NCBI GenBank assembly: GCA_002790095.1 | Contig: PFUL01000197.1 | Location: 1-53,920 of the forward strand | Direction of reading: 5' to 3' | From: Elusimicrobia bacterium CG_4_9_14_3_um_filter_62_55 | Lineage (GTDB): Bacteria; Elusimicrobiota; Elusimicrobia; UBA1565 | Length of the DNA stretch: 53,920 nucleotides | Shown here: positions 24,816-32,655 of the stretch, in pieces | Layout: each line of letters starts with the position of its first letter | Numbering within the stretch: position 1 is the first letter of the stretch | Position numbers and translations under genes: made by a program | The notes under the pieces: generated by a model | The model's input: only the letters and a program-made list of their open reading frames with translations | The model's database searches: none | Told to the model about the DNA's origin: nothing

Positions 24816-26252
24816 GTGAGTTCGACTTCGCGCGGCGTGCGGATCCGGGTTCGGGAGGGCCTCTGCATCGAGGCGAAATCCGACCCCTGCGGGCTGGTCA
24901 TCTTCGGCGCCTCCGGGGACCTGACGCGCCGTAAACTATTCCCCTCTCTGACCTATTTGAAGGAACACGGCCTGCTGCCCGGGTCCTTCTACGCCTTGGG
25001 CGCGGCTCGAAGCGCCATGACCGACGCCGAAATACGCTCGCTGGCCCCCGAGCTCGACGCCGTCTACTATCTCCGCGGGGACTACGACGACGCGGCCGCC
25101 TATCGAGAGCTCAAGGAACGGATGCGCGCGCTGGACAAAACCCATCAAACGGGCGGCAACGCGATTTTCTATCTCGCCGTTCCCCCCGAGCTGTACCCGG
25201 TGATCCTGCGCGGACTCGGCGACGCGGGGCTGCTCGACGGAGCCGCGCCCGGCGGCTGGGCCCGCGTGATCATCGAGAAACCCTTCGGCCGCGACCTCGC
25301 CAGCGCGATGGAGCTTGAGACCGCGCTGGGGGCCTATCTGCGCGAGGATCAGATCTACCGGATCGACCACTATCTCGGAAAGGAAACGGTGCAGAACATC
25401 CTGCTCTTTCGCTTCGCAAACTCGATCTTCGAGCCGATCTGGAACCGCTCTTACATCGACCATGTGCAGATCTCGGTCCTGGAAAGCATCGGGGTCGAAA
25501 AGCGCGCGGGGTATTACGATCAATCGGGGGTCGTGCGGGACATGTGCCAGAACCACATGACCCAGCTGCTGGCGCTCACCGCGATGGAAGCGCCCACGAG
25601 CTTCGCGGCCGACCACGTGCGCGACGAAAAAAGCCAGGTGTTCCGCTCGATCAACCCCCTCGCCGCCGAAAACGTCGTCCTCGGTCAATATGCCGGCTAT
25701 CGCTCCGAAGCCGGCGTGTCGCCGAATTCCCGAACGCCCACCTATGCGGCGCTGCGGGTCGACATTTCGAACTGGCGCTGGGAGGGGGTTCCCTTTTACC
25801 TGCGAACGGGAAAGAAACTCGGAAAGCGCGCCGCGGAAATCGCGGTGACCTTCAAGCGCGTCCCGCATTCGCTGATCCCCCAGCTAAGGCCCGAGGACTT
25901 GGAGCCGAATGTCCTCGTCTTTCGCATCCAGCCCGATGAGGGCATCTCGCTTTCCTTCGAGGCGAAGAAGCCCGGCCCGAAACTTTGCCTGGGCGCTCTT
26001 ACGATGGATTTCGATTACGACGAGGTGTTCGGTGAGGACCCGCCGGAAGCCTATCAGCGCCTCCTGCTCGACTGCATGCAGGGGGATCAAACCCTGTTCA
26101 TCCGCCGCGACGCCGTCAAGGAGACGTGGCGCTTGGTCGAGCCGCTGCTCGATTCGAAGAAATTCGAACCGGCGTTCTACGACCCCGGAAGCCCGGGGCC
26201 GGCGGCCGCCGACGCGCTCATCGGACGCGACGGACGCAAGTGGAGACTCTGA
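24816..26252 (+). CDS. zwf: Glucose-6-phosphate 1-dehydrogenase
   Basis: 478 residues starting with GTG. The nucleotide-binding start is LVIFGASGDLTRRKLFPSL. The active-site signature is RIDHYLGKETVQNILLFRFA (His/Asp/Lys). EKPFGRDLASA, YYDQSGVVRDMCQNHMTQLL and VPFYLRTGKKL are also conserved. It makes 6-phosphogluconolactone and NADPH. It directly follows gnd. No 6-phosphogluconolactonase gene is seen here. The stop at 26252 faces the convergent abiEi gene across 74 bp. Confidence 0.95.
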   Translation: MSSTSRGVRIRVREGLCIEAKSDPCGLVIFGASGDLTRRKLFPSLTYLKEHGLLPGSFYALGAARSAMTDAEIRSLAPELDAVYYLRGDYDDAAAYRELKERMRALDKTHQTGGNAIFYLAVPPELYPVILRGLGDAGLLDGAAPGGWARVIIEKPFGRDLASAMELETALGAYLREDQIYRIDHYLGKETVQNILLFRFANSIFEPIWNRSYIDHVQISVLESIGVEKRAGYYDQSGVVRDMCQNHMTQLLALTAMEAPTSFAADHVRDEKSQVFRSINPLAAENVVLGQYAGYRSEAGVSPNSRTPTYAALRVDISNWRWEGVPFYLRTGKKLGKRAAEIAVTFKRVPHSLIPQLRPEDLEPNVLVFRIQPDEGISLSFEAKKPGPKLCLGALTMDFDYDEVFGEDPPEAYQRLLLDCMQGDQTLFIRRDAVKETWRLVEPLLDSKKFEPAFYDPGSPGPAAADALIGRDGRKWRL

Positions 26253-26326
26253 ATTCGTACTTGGTGTCAGGCCGTCACTTTGTCACTTTTGCTCGTTTAT
26301 GGGCGCTGCGAATACATCCGTGAATT

Positions 26327-26953
26327 TTATGATCGATTTTCCGGGCGCAGCAGCGCTTCCAATTTTCGCATGACCAGCGTCCGGGTGCGCAGCGACGGGA
26401 TTCTCCGCACCCATTCACGGGCCAGGCTTTTCTTGAATCGCTTCGGGAACTCGATTTCCGGGAAGGATCGGAACAGCCCGGATTTTGCCGGCGAAAAATA
26501 GAGCGTGTCCAGCAGCGCCTTCTCCGGTACGGCGATGCTGGGACCGTGGCGGCCGACGCGCTCGAAGCCGAAAAAAAAGCGGCTGCTGATATGGTGCAGC
26601 GAAGCCGAACCGAGCGGCGAATCGAACCGCCGGGTCTGCCCCGGCGTCACGGCGTAAAGGACCGAGGGAATCTGCGAAATCATCCCGTGATGGTACAAGG
26701 CCGATTGAAGCGAGATGTAGGCCGGCATCGGCGCCGCAAGCGCCTCGGCGAGCGCCATGCGGTCCATCCTCCCCGGAAGCGACCACAGACCGGGCCTCAG
26801 GCGCGCCAGCACGCCCGCGCGCGCCAATCGGGCGAGCATATGACTCGCCGCCGAACGCGACAGGTGAAGAACGCTTGAGGCATCGTTGGTCGTGAAGCAG
26901 GGAACGTCGAGCTTCGACAGCGACGCCAGGGCCGTAATCGCGTTCATGCTCAT
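26327..26953 (-). CDS. AbiEi-like antitoxin / transcriptional regulator (type IV TA)
   Basis: 208 residues from the ATG at 26953, which overlaps the toxin stop (ATGA). It has an N-terminal winged-helix region (about residues 12-60, FTTNDASSVLHLSRSAASHM then ARLRPGLWSL). A conserved antitoxin domain follows with YISLQSALYHHGMISQIP, TRRFDSPLGSASLHHI and IAVPEKALLDTLYF. This is the AbiEi pattern: the N-terminus represses the operon and the C-terminus neutralises the toxin. An upstream extension to 27001 is rejected as overlap. In the classical abiE operon the antitoxin comes first; here it follows the toxin. Confidence 0.85.
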   Translation of the reverse strand: MSMNAITALASLSKLDVPCFTTNDASSVLHLSRSAASHMLARLARAGVLARLRPGLWSLPGRMDRMALAEALAAPMPAYISLQSALYHHGMISQIPSVLYAVTPGQTRRFDSPLGSASLHHISSRFFFGFERVGRHGPSIAVPEKALLDTLYFSPAKSGLFRSFPEIEFPKRFKKSLAREWVRRIPSLRTRTLVMRKLEALLRPENRS

Positions 26954-27723
26954 GTCTCCGCGTCGAGTTGAGCGACGACTCGGCGCACCAAGGCATCCCA
27001 AACCTCAGGGGAGTCGTAGACCTTCAGATCGTCGGGGTCAAGGTAGGCTCCGACCTGCCCCTTGAAATCGGAGAAATCGAGACTTAAAGCGGCGGCTCGG
27101 GCTTCCTCGATCGGAAAATCGAAGCCTTCGATCGCCTCCTTCGCGCGCACCCCGGAGTCAAGCAATAAGGCGATGTCGAAGAGATCGCGCGCCTGCGCCT
27201 GCGCCTGCGCCTGCGCCCTGCCCGAGAGCGCGCGCAGTTTCTGTCGGAACGCCTCCTCCGGCCGGTAATGCGGCATGAGAACCGGCGCGAGTCCGTAGCG
27301 GCGGATGAGCAGCGGATCGACGGGACCGACCTCGCGGTGCTCGGAAAGGCCGCGACGGGAGAATTCGATCTTCGTCTGCACCCCTTCGCCGTAGCCGGGA
27401 GCGCGCAAGGCGAGCTTCCAGCGCTGGGTCGTCTCCGTCTGTTTCGGCTCGAAAACGCGGAGGATGGCGATATTCTTGATTTCGAGAACGGCGCGCAACG
27501 AGGCGCCGTCGAGAATGCCGCCGACTTTCTTGCGCAGCGTTTCCGGCGCCGTTACCTGGATGTCCAGATCCAGGTCTTCTGAATATCGGACGCTGCCCAA
27601 AAAAAAGCGCAGATTGCAGCCGCCTTTTACGGCGAAGAGGCTTTTATCCAGCTTTCGGCTCAACTGGGCGAGAAACAATAGATGAAATATCTCGACGGAT
27701 TCCTTGGCTGCGCGCTCGAACAC
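26950..27723 (-). CDS. AbiEii-like nucleotidyltransferase toxin (type IV TA)
   Basis: 257 residues from a GTG at 27723. The nucleotidyltransferase core is FAVKGGCNLRFFLGSVRYSE followed by DLDLD (about residues 31-54), the metal-binding motif of DUF1814/AbiEii enzymes. KIEFSRR and the C-terminal RDLFDIALLLDSG are further hallmarks. Such toxins modify tRNA or otherwise block growth and can abort phage infection. A run of Ala-Gln dipeptides (about 170-177) is encoded by a perfect hexanucleotide repeat. The longer frame from 27789 runs through the promoter and is rejected. It is leaderless by position of the promoter. Confidence 0.87.
   Translation of the reverse strand: MFERAAKESVEIFHLLFLAQLSRKLDKSLFAVKGGCNLRFFLGSVRYSEDLDLDIQVTAPETLRKKVGGILDGASLRAVLEIKNIAILRVFEPKQTETTQRWKLALRAPGYGEGVQTKIEFSRRGLSEHREVGPVDPLLIRRYGLAPVLMPHYRPEEAFRQKLRALSGRAQAQAQAQARDLFDIALLLDSGVRAKEAIEGFDFPIEEARAAALSLDFSDFKGQVGAYLDPDDLKVYDSPEVWDALVRRVVAQLDAET
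27191..27214. repeat. Hexanucleotide tandem repeat inside the toxin gene
   Basis: Four perfect copies of GCCTGC on the plus strand, which encode an Ala-Gln dipeptide run on the minus strand. Copy changes would keep the frame and alter the length of the AQ linker. Confidence 0.85.
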
Positions 27724-27729
27724 TATTCT

Positions 27730-27761
27730 ATTATTGTTGATATTGATATAAATGTCAATAT
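27730..27761 (-). promoter_or_regulatory. abiE promoter with overlapping operator-like inverted repeat
   Basis: On the minus strand TTGACA (27753-27758), 17 bp, AATAAT (27730-27735), then 6 nt to the GTG start. The inverted repeat ATATTGA (27740-27746) / TCAATAT (27755-27761) covers the spacer and the -35. AbiEi proteins are known to bind inverted repeats in their own promoter, so this is the likely autoregulatory operator. The segment is markedly AT-rich compared with its surroundings. Confidence 0.7.
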
Positions 27762-27770
27762 ACAGATATA

Positions 27771-29195
27771 TTAATACGCCGCATCCCAAGGGGCGGCCAA
27801 CGCCCTCACCGTCGTGGAAACATCCCGCAGCGCTGAGCCCTTCTTAAACGCCGCCGTCCGCGCGTTCGCCGCCGCGACCGCTTCATAGCCGTACTCCCGG
27901 ATCAGGTCCAAAAACACCTCGATGACCGTAAGATCGTCGGGCTCGTCTAGGGCGTCGGCCAGCGCGCGCGCCCTGCGCAGCGGCTCGGCGCCGTGCGTCG
28001 CCTCCAGCGCCGCCAGCGCCCGCCGCAATTCCCCCGGCGCCACGAGCGGATTCACGCGGTAGATGTTCGCGTCGCGGTCCCCGAACCCCCCGTCGCGGCT
28101 CTCGCCGCGGTAGACCTCGAGCGCGTTCGCGCGCTCCAGTTCGAGCAGCCCGAGCGACAGCGTATAGTCGCTGAGCCCGTACTTTTTGGCGAGATCCTTC
28201 TGGCTGCGAAACCAATACGGGTTCTTGACGCTGTTTTGCGCCTCATACAGGGCGATCAGGTACGCATAGCGCGCCCGCGTCGACAACCGCGTCGCCGCGC
28301 CGGTCGACCAATACGAAGCAGGCACCGAAAACGACGCCCCCGAAGCGCCCAGCGACACGGTCCGCTTGCGTCCGTCAAACTTCAACAACCGGTATTTCCG
28401 GTCCAGCCGCTGCAGCGGCCGGCGCAGCTTCTCGTAGTAGTCCACGCCCGTCGGCCGCGCCGCCGCGGGATGGCCGATCGCCGACGCCAGCGTCGCGTAG
28501 TCAAGCGGCAATGTCCCCGCGCCTTGCCGCAAAAACTCCAGATACAGCGAAAGGGCGTGGTCGTCGCGCGCGCGCACCATGCGCCGGCCGGCACGCGGCT
28601 CGAGCAGCAGCGCCTCGGGGACCAAGACGCCGGCCGTCCCCGCGGGGACCGGAGGGGCGCGCTCGAGGATCAGAGCGTCCAGCGACTGGGTGACGGCGCG
28701 CGCGGATGCGGTCGACTCGAAGAGGACGGCGAGCTCGTGGTTCGTGCGCAGCGCGGTCTTTGACCAGTTCGTGCTGCCCACGACGCAGATCCGCCCGTCG
28801 ACGACGAGGGCCTTGCTGTGAAGATAGGTGCGCGGGCTGTCGTAGGCGATATCGACGCCTGCAGCGTGCAGGGTTTTATACGCGAGGGCGCTCTCATGGA
28901 ATTTTTCGTTTTCGAGCACGACGCGTACGCGCACGCCGCGCCGCCGGGCGGCGGCCAGCTCTTCGACGAGGGCGTCGACGGGGTGCGCGGGGTCGCTTCC
29001 GTCCATGATGATGAAGTACATCGCGATGTCGATGCTCTCGCGCGCGCCGGCGATGGCGGCGGTCACGGCGGGGATGTAGTCGCTGCCTGCGAGGAGGCGC
29101 GGCGGCGCGGATGAGGCGGGCGCGGCCGGGAGCAGCGCCAGGGCGATGATGAGGCCCGCCGTGTACGGCCGGCAGCCGTTCGCTTCGTTTGGCAT
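27771..29195 (-). CDS. Secreted phospholipase-D-like protein with a winged-helix-like C-terminal region
   Basis: 474 residues from the ATG at 29195; GGAG precedes it by about 9 nt. There is a signal peptide (about 1-30, LIIALALLPAAPASS). The PLD domain follows: ARESIDIAMYFIIM, then the HKD motif TYLHSKALVVDG (H126, K128, D133) and CVVGSTNWSKTALRTNHELA. Only one HKD copy is seen, as in Nuc-type nucleases that act as dimers. Residues about 325-380 (FRSQKDLAKKYGLSDYTLSL and RDANIYRVNPL) look like a winged-helix domain, which is odd in an exported protein. Substrate could be nucleic acid or lipid. Confidence 0.82.
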   Translation of the reverse strand: MPNEANGCRPYTAGLIIALALLPAAPASSAPPRLLAGSDYIPAVTAAIAGARESIDIAMYFIIMDGSDPAHPVDALVEELAAARRRGVRVRVVLENEKFHESALAYKTLHAAGVDIAYDSPRTYLHSKALVVDGRICVVGSTNWSKTALRTNHELAVLFESTASARAVTQSLDALILERAPPVPAGTAGVLVPEALLLEPRAGRRMVRARDDHALSLYLEFLRQGAGTLPLDYATLASAIGHPAAARPTGVDYYEKLRRPLQRLDRKYRLLKFDGRKRTVSLGASGASFSVPASYWSTGAATRLSTRARYAYLIALYEAQNSVKNPYWFRSQKDLAKKYGLSDYTLSLGLLELERANALEVYRGESRDGGFGDRDANIYRVNPLVAPGELRRALAALEATHGAEPLRRARALADALDEPDDLTVIEVFLDLIREYGYEAVAAANARTAAFKKGSALRDVSTTVRALAAPWDAAY

Positions 29196-29277
29196 CACTA
29201 ACTTCTCCGAATTGCTCCTGGTTGCCTTCCCGAAGGCTAACCCCTCCGCTCGGACATTGCCGCCCCGGCTGCTATTT

Positions 29278-29553
29278 CTAACCTCCACGCTCCACCAGGC
29301 GTCCTGTCACGAACTTGTGAATGATGCTGGCAACGAGCGTTTGATATGGGATGCCCTCTTCTACGGCGCGCTGCTGCATCCCCTCGAGATCCTGAGGGGA
29401 GAGCCTTATATTGATCCGCTTGCTCTTCTGGAGCGCATCTCGAGCATAGGACTGATAGCGGCCGATTTCAGCTTTTCGATTGGCGACAGGCTTCCACTCT
29501 CCACGCGCGTACGAACGCTCAATTTTCTTTTCTTCCTTTGTCAGTTTGCTCAT
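29278..29553 (-). CDS. BrnA/CopG-like antitoxin
   Basis: 91 residues. The protein is strongly charged at the N-terminus (MSKLTKEEKKIERSYARGEW), then KRINIRLSPQDLEGMQQRAV and GIPYQTLVASIIHKFVTGRL. The second half has the ribbon-helix-helix pattern of antitoxins paired with BrnT-type toxins. It starts inside the toxin stop (overlap 4 bp), the toxin-first order typical of brnTA. It is expected to bind and repress the promoter at 29763-29791. Confidence 0.8.
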   Translation of the reverse strand: MSKLTKEEKKIERSYARGEWKPVANRKAEIGRYQSYARDALQKSKRINIRLSPQDLEGMQQRAVEEGIPYQTLVASIIHKFVTGRLVERGG

Positions 29554-29753
29554 TTTTCAGCTCCGCCCAAGTAGCGCTTTGTGGCCTGTCTGCTCGGGAT
29601 GATGCGCTGATGCGGATACCGGGTTTTATTGGGATGTCCAACGAGATCCAGTATGTCACCCCCGGCGATCTTTAATGCAGCCAGTTCAAAACTAATCCCG
29701 CGCGTCGCCTGAAGCCATTCATTCTTTTTTGTGTCCCACCGAATAGCCTTCAT
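29550..29753 (-). CDS. BrnT-like toxin, apparently internally deleted
   Basis: 67 residues: KAIRWDTKKNEWLQATRGIS resembles the BrnT-type opening (WDxxKN...RGxSFE), and DILDLVGHPNKTRYPHQR is followed at once by IIPSRQATKRYLGG. As I recall relatives, about 25-30 residues of central beta strands (roughly IFVV...YVYLVPF...FLKT) separate these two parts. Here they are missing without breaking the frame. If so the RNase core is lost and the pair is probably inactive as a toxin, though the antitoxin may persist as a regulator. The promoter is intact and near consensus. Confidence 0.7.
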   Translation of the reverse strand: MKAIRWDTKKNEWLQATRGISFELAALKIAGGDILDLVGHPNKTRYPHQRIIPSRQATKRYLGGAEK

Positions 29754-29762
29754 TTAGAATAG

Positions 29763-29791
29763 AGTGTAGTACAATGTGTGCCTATTGTCAA
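29763..29791 (-). promoter_or_regulatory. Promoter of the BrnT/BrnA-like pair
   Basis: On the minus strand TTGACA (29786-29791), 17 bp, TACACT (29763-29768), then 9 nt to the ATG at 29753. The predicted leader is about 2-3 nt. The palindrome TGTAGTACA (29765-29773) overlaps the -10 and may be an operator. Confidence 0.75.
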
Positions 29792-29935
29792 CACTTGGAA
29801 CGGATGACCTTCCCCCAATCTTTCATCCGGTTCCAAGACAGCCTGGGCGCGAACTTCCAGCGCAAATAGCCCAGTCAACTATGCAGTCTTACGCGATTGC
29901 AGCGATTGCGAAACGCGTCCACTATAACCCGCCAC

Positions 29936-29964
29936 TTGCCCCCCCCGGAGAGCCCGGCTATACT
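29936..29964 (+). promoter_or_regulatory. Promoter of the beta-helix gene (leaderless)
   Basis: TTGCCC (29936-29941), 17 bp, TATACT (29959-29964), then 6 nt to the ATG at 29971. There is no Shine-Dalgarno between promoter and start. Confidence 0.65.
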
Positions 29965-29970
29965 CGCGCT

Positions 29971-30906
29971 ATGAGCCTATCGACGCTCGCTCTACTCCTT
30001 CTGGCGCCCGCTCTCACCCAGGCCAGGACCTGGACGGTCTCCGCCAACGGCAAAGGCGACGCGAAATCGTTTTACGACTTCGCCCCGGAGCAGCTCCGCC
30101 CCGGCGACGTCGTCGTCGTCAAACCCGGAAAATACGACCAGCAGCTGCAGGCCGCCAACGGCGTCGAGTACCGCGCGCTCGGCAAGGTGATCGTCGAAGG
30201 CATCGCCGTCGACAACGTCTCCGGCGCGAAGATCCGCGGATTCACGCTCGACGGAGAAGGACAGCGCGACTCCGGGATGACCGTCAACAACTCCCAAAGG
30301 ATCGAGATCTCCGCCTGCCGCCTAAGCGGCTTCTTCGAAGCCCTGAGCCTGTCGGGCTCCGAGGGGGTGACGATACGGGAGATGCGCCTGGAAGACAACG
30401 ACCATTCCCTGATGGTGATCAACTCCAAGAACGTCGTGATCGAGCGCTCCCTCATCGGCCGCCGCCCCCGCCCTGCGGAACAAGACAACGCCGGCGCGTT
30501 CGGCGTGGACATCTCCGGAAGCGATCGCGTCACGCTCGACCACAACACCCTCGTGCGCAACACGGGGACCGCGATCGCGGCGCGCAACGCGACGCGGCTC
30601 GCGCTCACCAACAACATCATCGTGGGAAACGGCTGGGGGGTTTTCTTCCAAGGCGTGAAGCAGCCCCGTCTGGAGCGCAATCTCTTCAACGGCAACACGA
30701 ACGGAGACGAGATGCCGCCCGAAGACCCGGAGCAGGTCCCGGCGCTGAAAAGCGGCGGCATTCAGTTGTTCGAGCCGGCGGGCTTCGCTGATTTGAGGAA
30801 GGGGGATTGGCGTCTGCGCCACGACGCCAACTCGGCGAAGGCCGGGACGCGGGGCTCCTATCTGGGAGCCTTTCCGCCTCTTCCGGACCCCAAAGACTCG
30901 CGGTGA
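29971..30906 (+). CDS. Secreted right-handed parallel beta-helix protein
   Basis: 311 residues with a signal peptide (MSLSTLALLLLAPALTQART). The mature part starts like polysaccharide-lyase or NosD-type beta-helix proteins (TVSANGKGDAKSFYDF, LRPGDVVVVKPGKY). It continues as about ten short repeats such as GAKIRGFTLDGEG, GVTIREMRLEDND, NVVIERSLIG, RVTLDHNTLVRNTGT and RLALTNNIIVGNG. The Asn-ladder pattern is typical of pectate-lyase-like folds, but I see no clear catalytic set, so the activity is unknown. The start at 29971 is supported by the signal peptide and promoter; an upstream frame to 29776 is rejected. The next gene follows by 6 bp. Confidence 0.85.
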   Translation: MSLSTLALLLLAPALTQARTWTVSANGKGDAKSFYDFAPEQLRPGDVVVVKPGKYDQQLQAANGVEYRALGKVIVEGIAVDNVSGAKIRGFTLDGEGQRDSGMTVNNSQRIEISACRLSGFFEALSLSGSEGVTIREMRLEDNDHSLMVINSKNVVIERSLIGRRPRPAEQDNAGAFGVDISGSDRVTLDHNTLVRNTGTAIAARNATRLALTNNIIVGNGWGVFFQGVKQPRLERNLFNGNTNGDEMPPEDPEQVPALKSGGIQLFEPAGFADLRKGDWRLRHDANSAKAGTRGSYLGAFPPLPDPKDSR

Positions 30907-30912
30907 TCCGCG

Positions 30913-31587
30913 ATGATCGATTTCAGCAAGCAGCAATTCGTTCTCGCCCGCCTCGCCGACTACTGCGACTACCGCACCCGAATCCAGAGCGCACGCGATC
31001 CCGTTCTCTACATGTGGGAGAAGCTCAAGGAACTCGACGGACCCCTGCAGGCGCTTAAGCAGGAGATCTTCACCGAGGCCGCCGCCGCGTTCTTTTGGAA
31101 AGTCCGCCGGAAGGAACTGGCCGGGGAGGATATCGCCGATTTCAAGCAGCTGATGGACGCGTATCTCGGCCCCGGAGATTTCGCGGACTCCATGTTCCAC
31201 CTGGGAGACCCCGCCGCCCTCGTCGACAACGAGGAGCGCTTCCGCGGCGCGGTGAATTTTTTTCGCGGCGTCAAAGTGACCCGGCTTCTCGACGAGGAGG
31301 AGAAACCCCCCGAGCGAAGGCGCGCGCAATGGGATAGAATCGTCTCCGATCTCATGAACCGCCTCGGCTTCGACATCCTCGAACGCTCCGTCGATCATCG
31401 GCCGATGAACGCGCGGCGGCTGCGCTTTCTGCTGCGGCGGCTGCGCCGGCAGACGGCGGAATACTCGATCGTGCTTCACTTCCCCAAGCACGCCCAAGAC
31501 ACCTTCACGCCGTTTATCCTCCCGCGCGTCGAGGCGCTGATCGCCGCGAATCAGCGCGTGCTGCGCGCAATCCGGGGCTCGAAGTGA
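30913..31587 (+). CDS. Conserved-looking hypothetical protein
   Basis: 224 residues, soluble, with no signal peptide or membrane helix. It is Arg/Leu/Glu-rich and mostly helical (FVLARLADYCDYRTRIQSAR, RRLRFLLRRLRRQTAEYSIV). I do not recognise the family. It begins 6 bp after the beta-helix gene and its stop overlaps the GTG of the TauE-like gene (GTGA), so it belongs to the same transcript. The C-terminal part (FTPFILPRVEALIAANQRVL) suggests an amphipathic helix. Function unknown. Confidence 0.75.
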   Translation: MIDFSKQQFVLARLADYCDYRTRIQSARDPVLYMWEKLKELDGPLQALKQEIFTEAAAAFFWKVRRKELAGEDIADFKQLMDAYLGPGDFADSMFHLGDPAALVDNEERFRGAVNFFRGVKVTRLLDEEEKPPERRRAQWDRIVSDLMNRLGFDILERSVDHRPMNARRLRFLLRRLRRQTAEYSIVLHFPKHAQDTFTPFILPRVEALIAANQRVLRAIRGSK

Positions 31588-32405
31588 GCGCGCTTTACGC
31601 CGCGCTTCTGTTCGCCTCGGGGGCCTTCACCGGGACGCTCGGCGCGATTTTAGGTCTCGGCGGCGGGGTTTTCCTGGTCCCGGCGCTGGTGCTGGGCTTC
31701 GGCGTCCCGATCCGCGACGCGGCGGCGGCGGGGCTCGTCGCGGTGATCGCGACCTCGAGCGCGGCGGCGGCGGTCAACACCGGCCGGGGCCTGGTCAACA
31801 TCCGCCTGGGCATGGTGCTGGAGACCGCGACGGTCTCGGGGGCGGTGGCCGGCGGAGTCGCGGCGGCTTTTTTACCGGCGCGCGTCATCATCGGCGTGTT
31901 CGGCGCGCTGCTTGCGGCGGTGACTGTGCTGCTTTGGCGTGAACCCGCCGCGCACGACCCGGACGCGGCGGACTCCGACGGTCTCTTTCCGGACGAATAC
32001 CACGATCCGTCGCTGGGGCGCACGGTGCGCTATTCGGTGCGCCGGATCGGCGCCGCGATGGGAACCGCCTTCTTCGCGGGCAATCTCTCGGGACTGCTCG
32101 GCGTCGGCGGGGGCGTGGTCAAGGTGCCGGTGCTGCATCTGTTTTGCGGGATGCCGATCAAGGCGGCGGCGGCCACGAGCAACTTCATGATCGGGGTGAC
32201 CGGGGCGGCGGGGGCGGTGACCTACGCGATGCACGGGGGTTTGGATTCTTCGTTGTGCGGCATCGTCGCGCTCGGCGTGCTGAGCGGCTCGACGGCGGGA
32301 GCGCGCATCGCCCCCCATCTGCCGGCGCGCGCGATCCGCAGGGTCTTCGCCCTGCTGACCTTGCTCCTTTCAATCCAAATGCTGCGGAGAAGCCTTGGAC
32401 TCTGA
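31584..32405 (+). CDS. TauE/SafE-family membrane transporter
   Basis: 273 residues with about 7-8 membrane helices. Two homologous halves carry the family motif: GTLGAILGLGGGVFLVPALV near the N-terminus and GLLGVGGGVVKVPVLHLFCG in the middle, each followed by AAATSNFMIG- or AAGLVAVIATS-type helices. Members export sulfite, sulfoacetate or other organosulfur or thio compounds; the substrate here is not known. It starts with GTG overlapping the previous stop and is followed, with an 11-bp overlap, by a DUF1634 gene, a frequent partner of TauE. Confidence 0.9.
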   Translation: MSALYAALLFASGAFTGTLGAILGLGGGVFLVPALVLGFGVPIRDAAAAGLVAVIATSSAAAAVNTGRGLVNIRLGMVLETATVSGAVAGGVAAAFLPARVIIGVFGALLAAVTVLLWREPAAHDPDAADSDGLFPDEYHDPSLGRTVRYSVRRIGAAMGTAFFAGNLSGLLGVGGGVVKVPVLHLFCGMPIKAAAATSNFMIGVTGAAGAVTYAMHGGLDSSLCGIVALGVLSGSTAGARIAPHLPARAIRRVFALLTLLLSIQMLRRSLGL

Positions 32406-32655
32406 GTTTGAACGGCGCTTGGGACGGCTGCTCTTGGCCGGGGTTCTGCTCAGCGGGGGGGTGATCCTCACCGGTCTCGCGCTCTCGCGTCCGGGTGTCG
32501 TCGTTTTGGGAATCAATCTGCTGATCGCGACGCCGATCGCGCGGGTCGCGGTGATCGGCGTCCGCTATGCCCTCGACCGCGAGTGGCGCTGGGCCGGGCT
32601 ATCGGGGCTGGTGCTCGCGATCATCGCGGCGAGCGCCGCGCTGGGACTGCATTAG
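32395..32655 (+). CDS. DUF1634-family small membrane protein
   Basis: 86 residues, TTG start inside the TauE-like gene. There are three hydrophobic segments (about 11-30, 35-55, 65-85) with LLLAGVLLSGGVILTGLALS and GINLLIATPIARVAVIGVRY. DUF1634 proteins are typically encoded right after TauE/SafE transporters and are presumed accessory subunits. The TAG stop overlaps the stop of the convergent HicA-like gene by 3 bp. Confidence 0.82.
   Translation: MDSEFERRLGRLLLAGVLLSGGVILTGLALSRPGVVVLGINLLIATPIARVAVIGVRYALDREWRWAGLSGLVLAIIAASAALGLH

Noticed and set aside
27724-27789. AbiEii toxin start at 27789 (MGCGVLIYLY...)
   Set aside because: That segment contains the TTGACA/AATAAT promoter and operator-like repeat; the GTG at 27723 fits the promoter and the family start.
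29776-29970. Longer N-terminus for the beta-helix protein
   Set aside because: The extension overlaps the divergent promoter region and would bury the signal peptide that begins at 29971.
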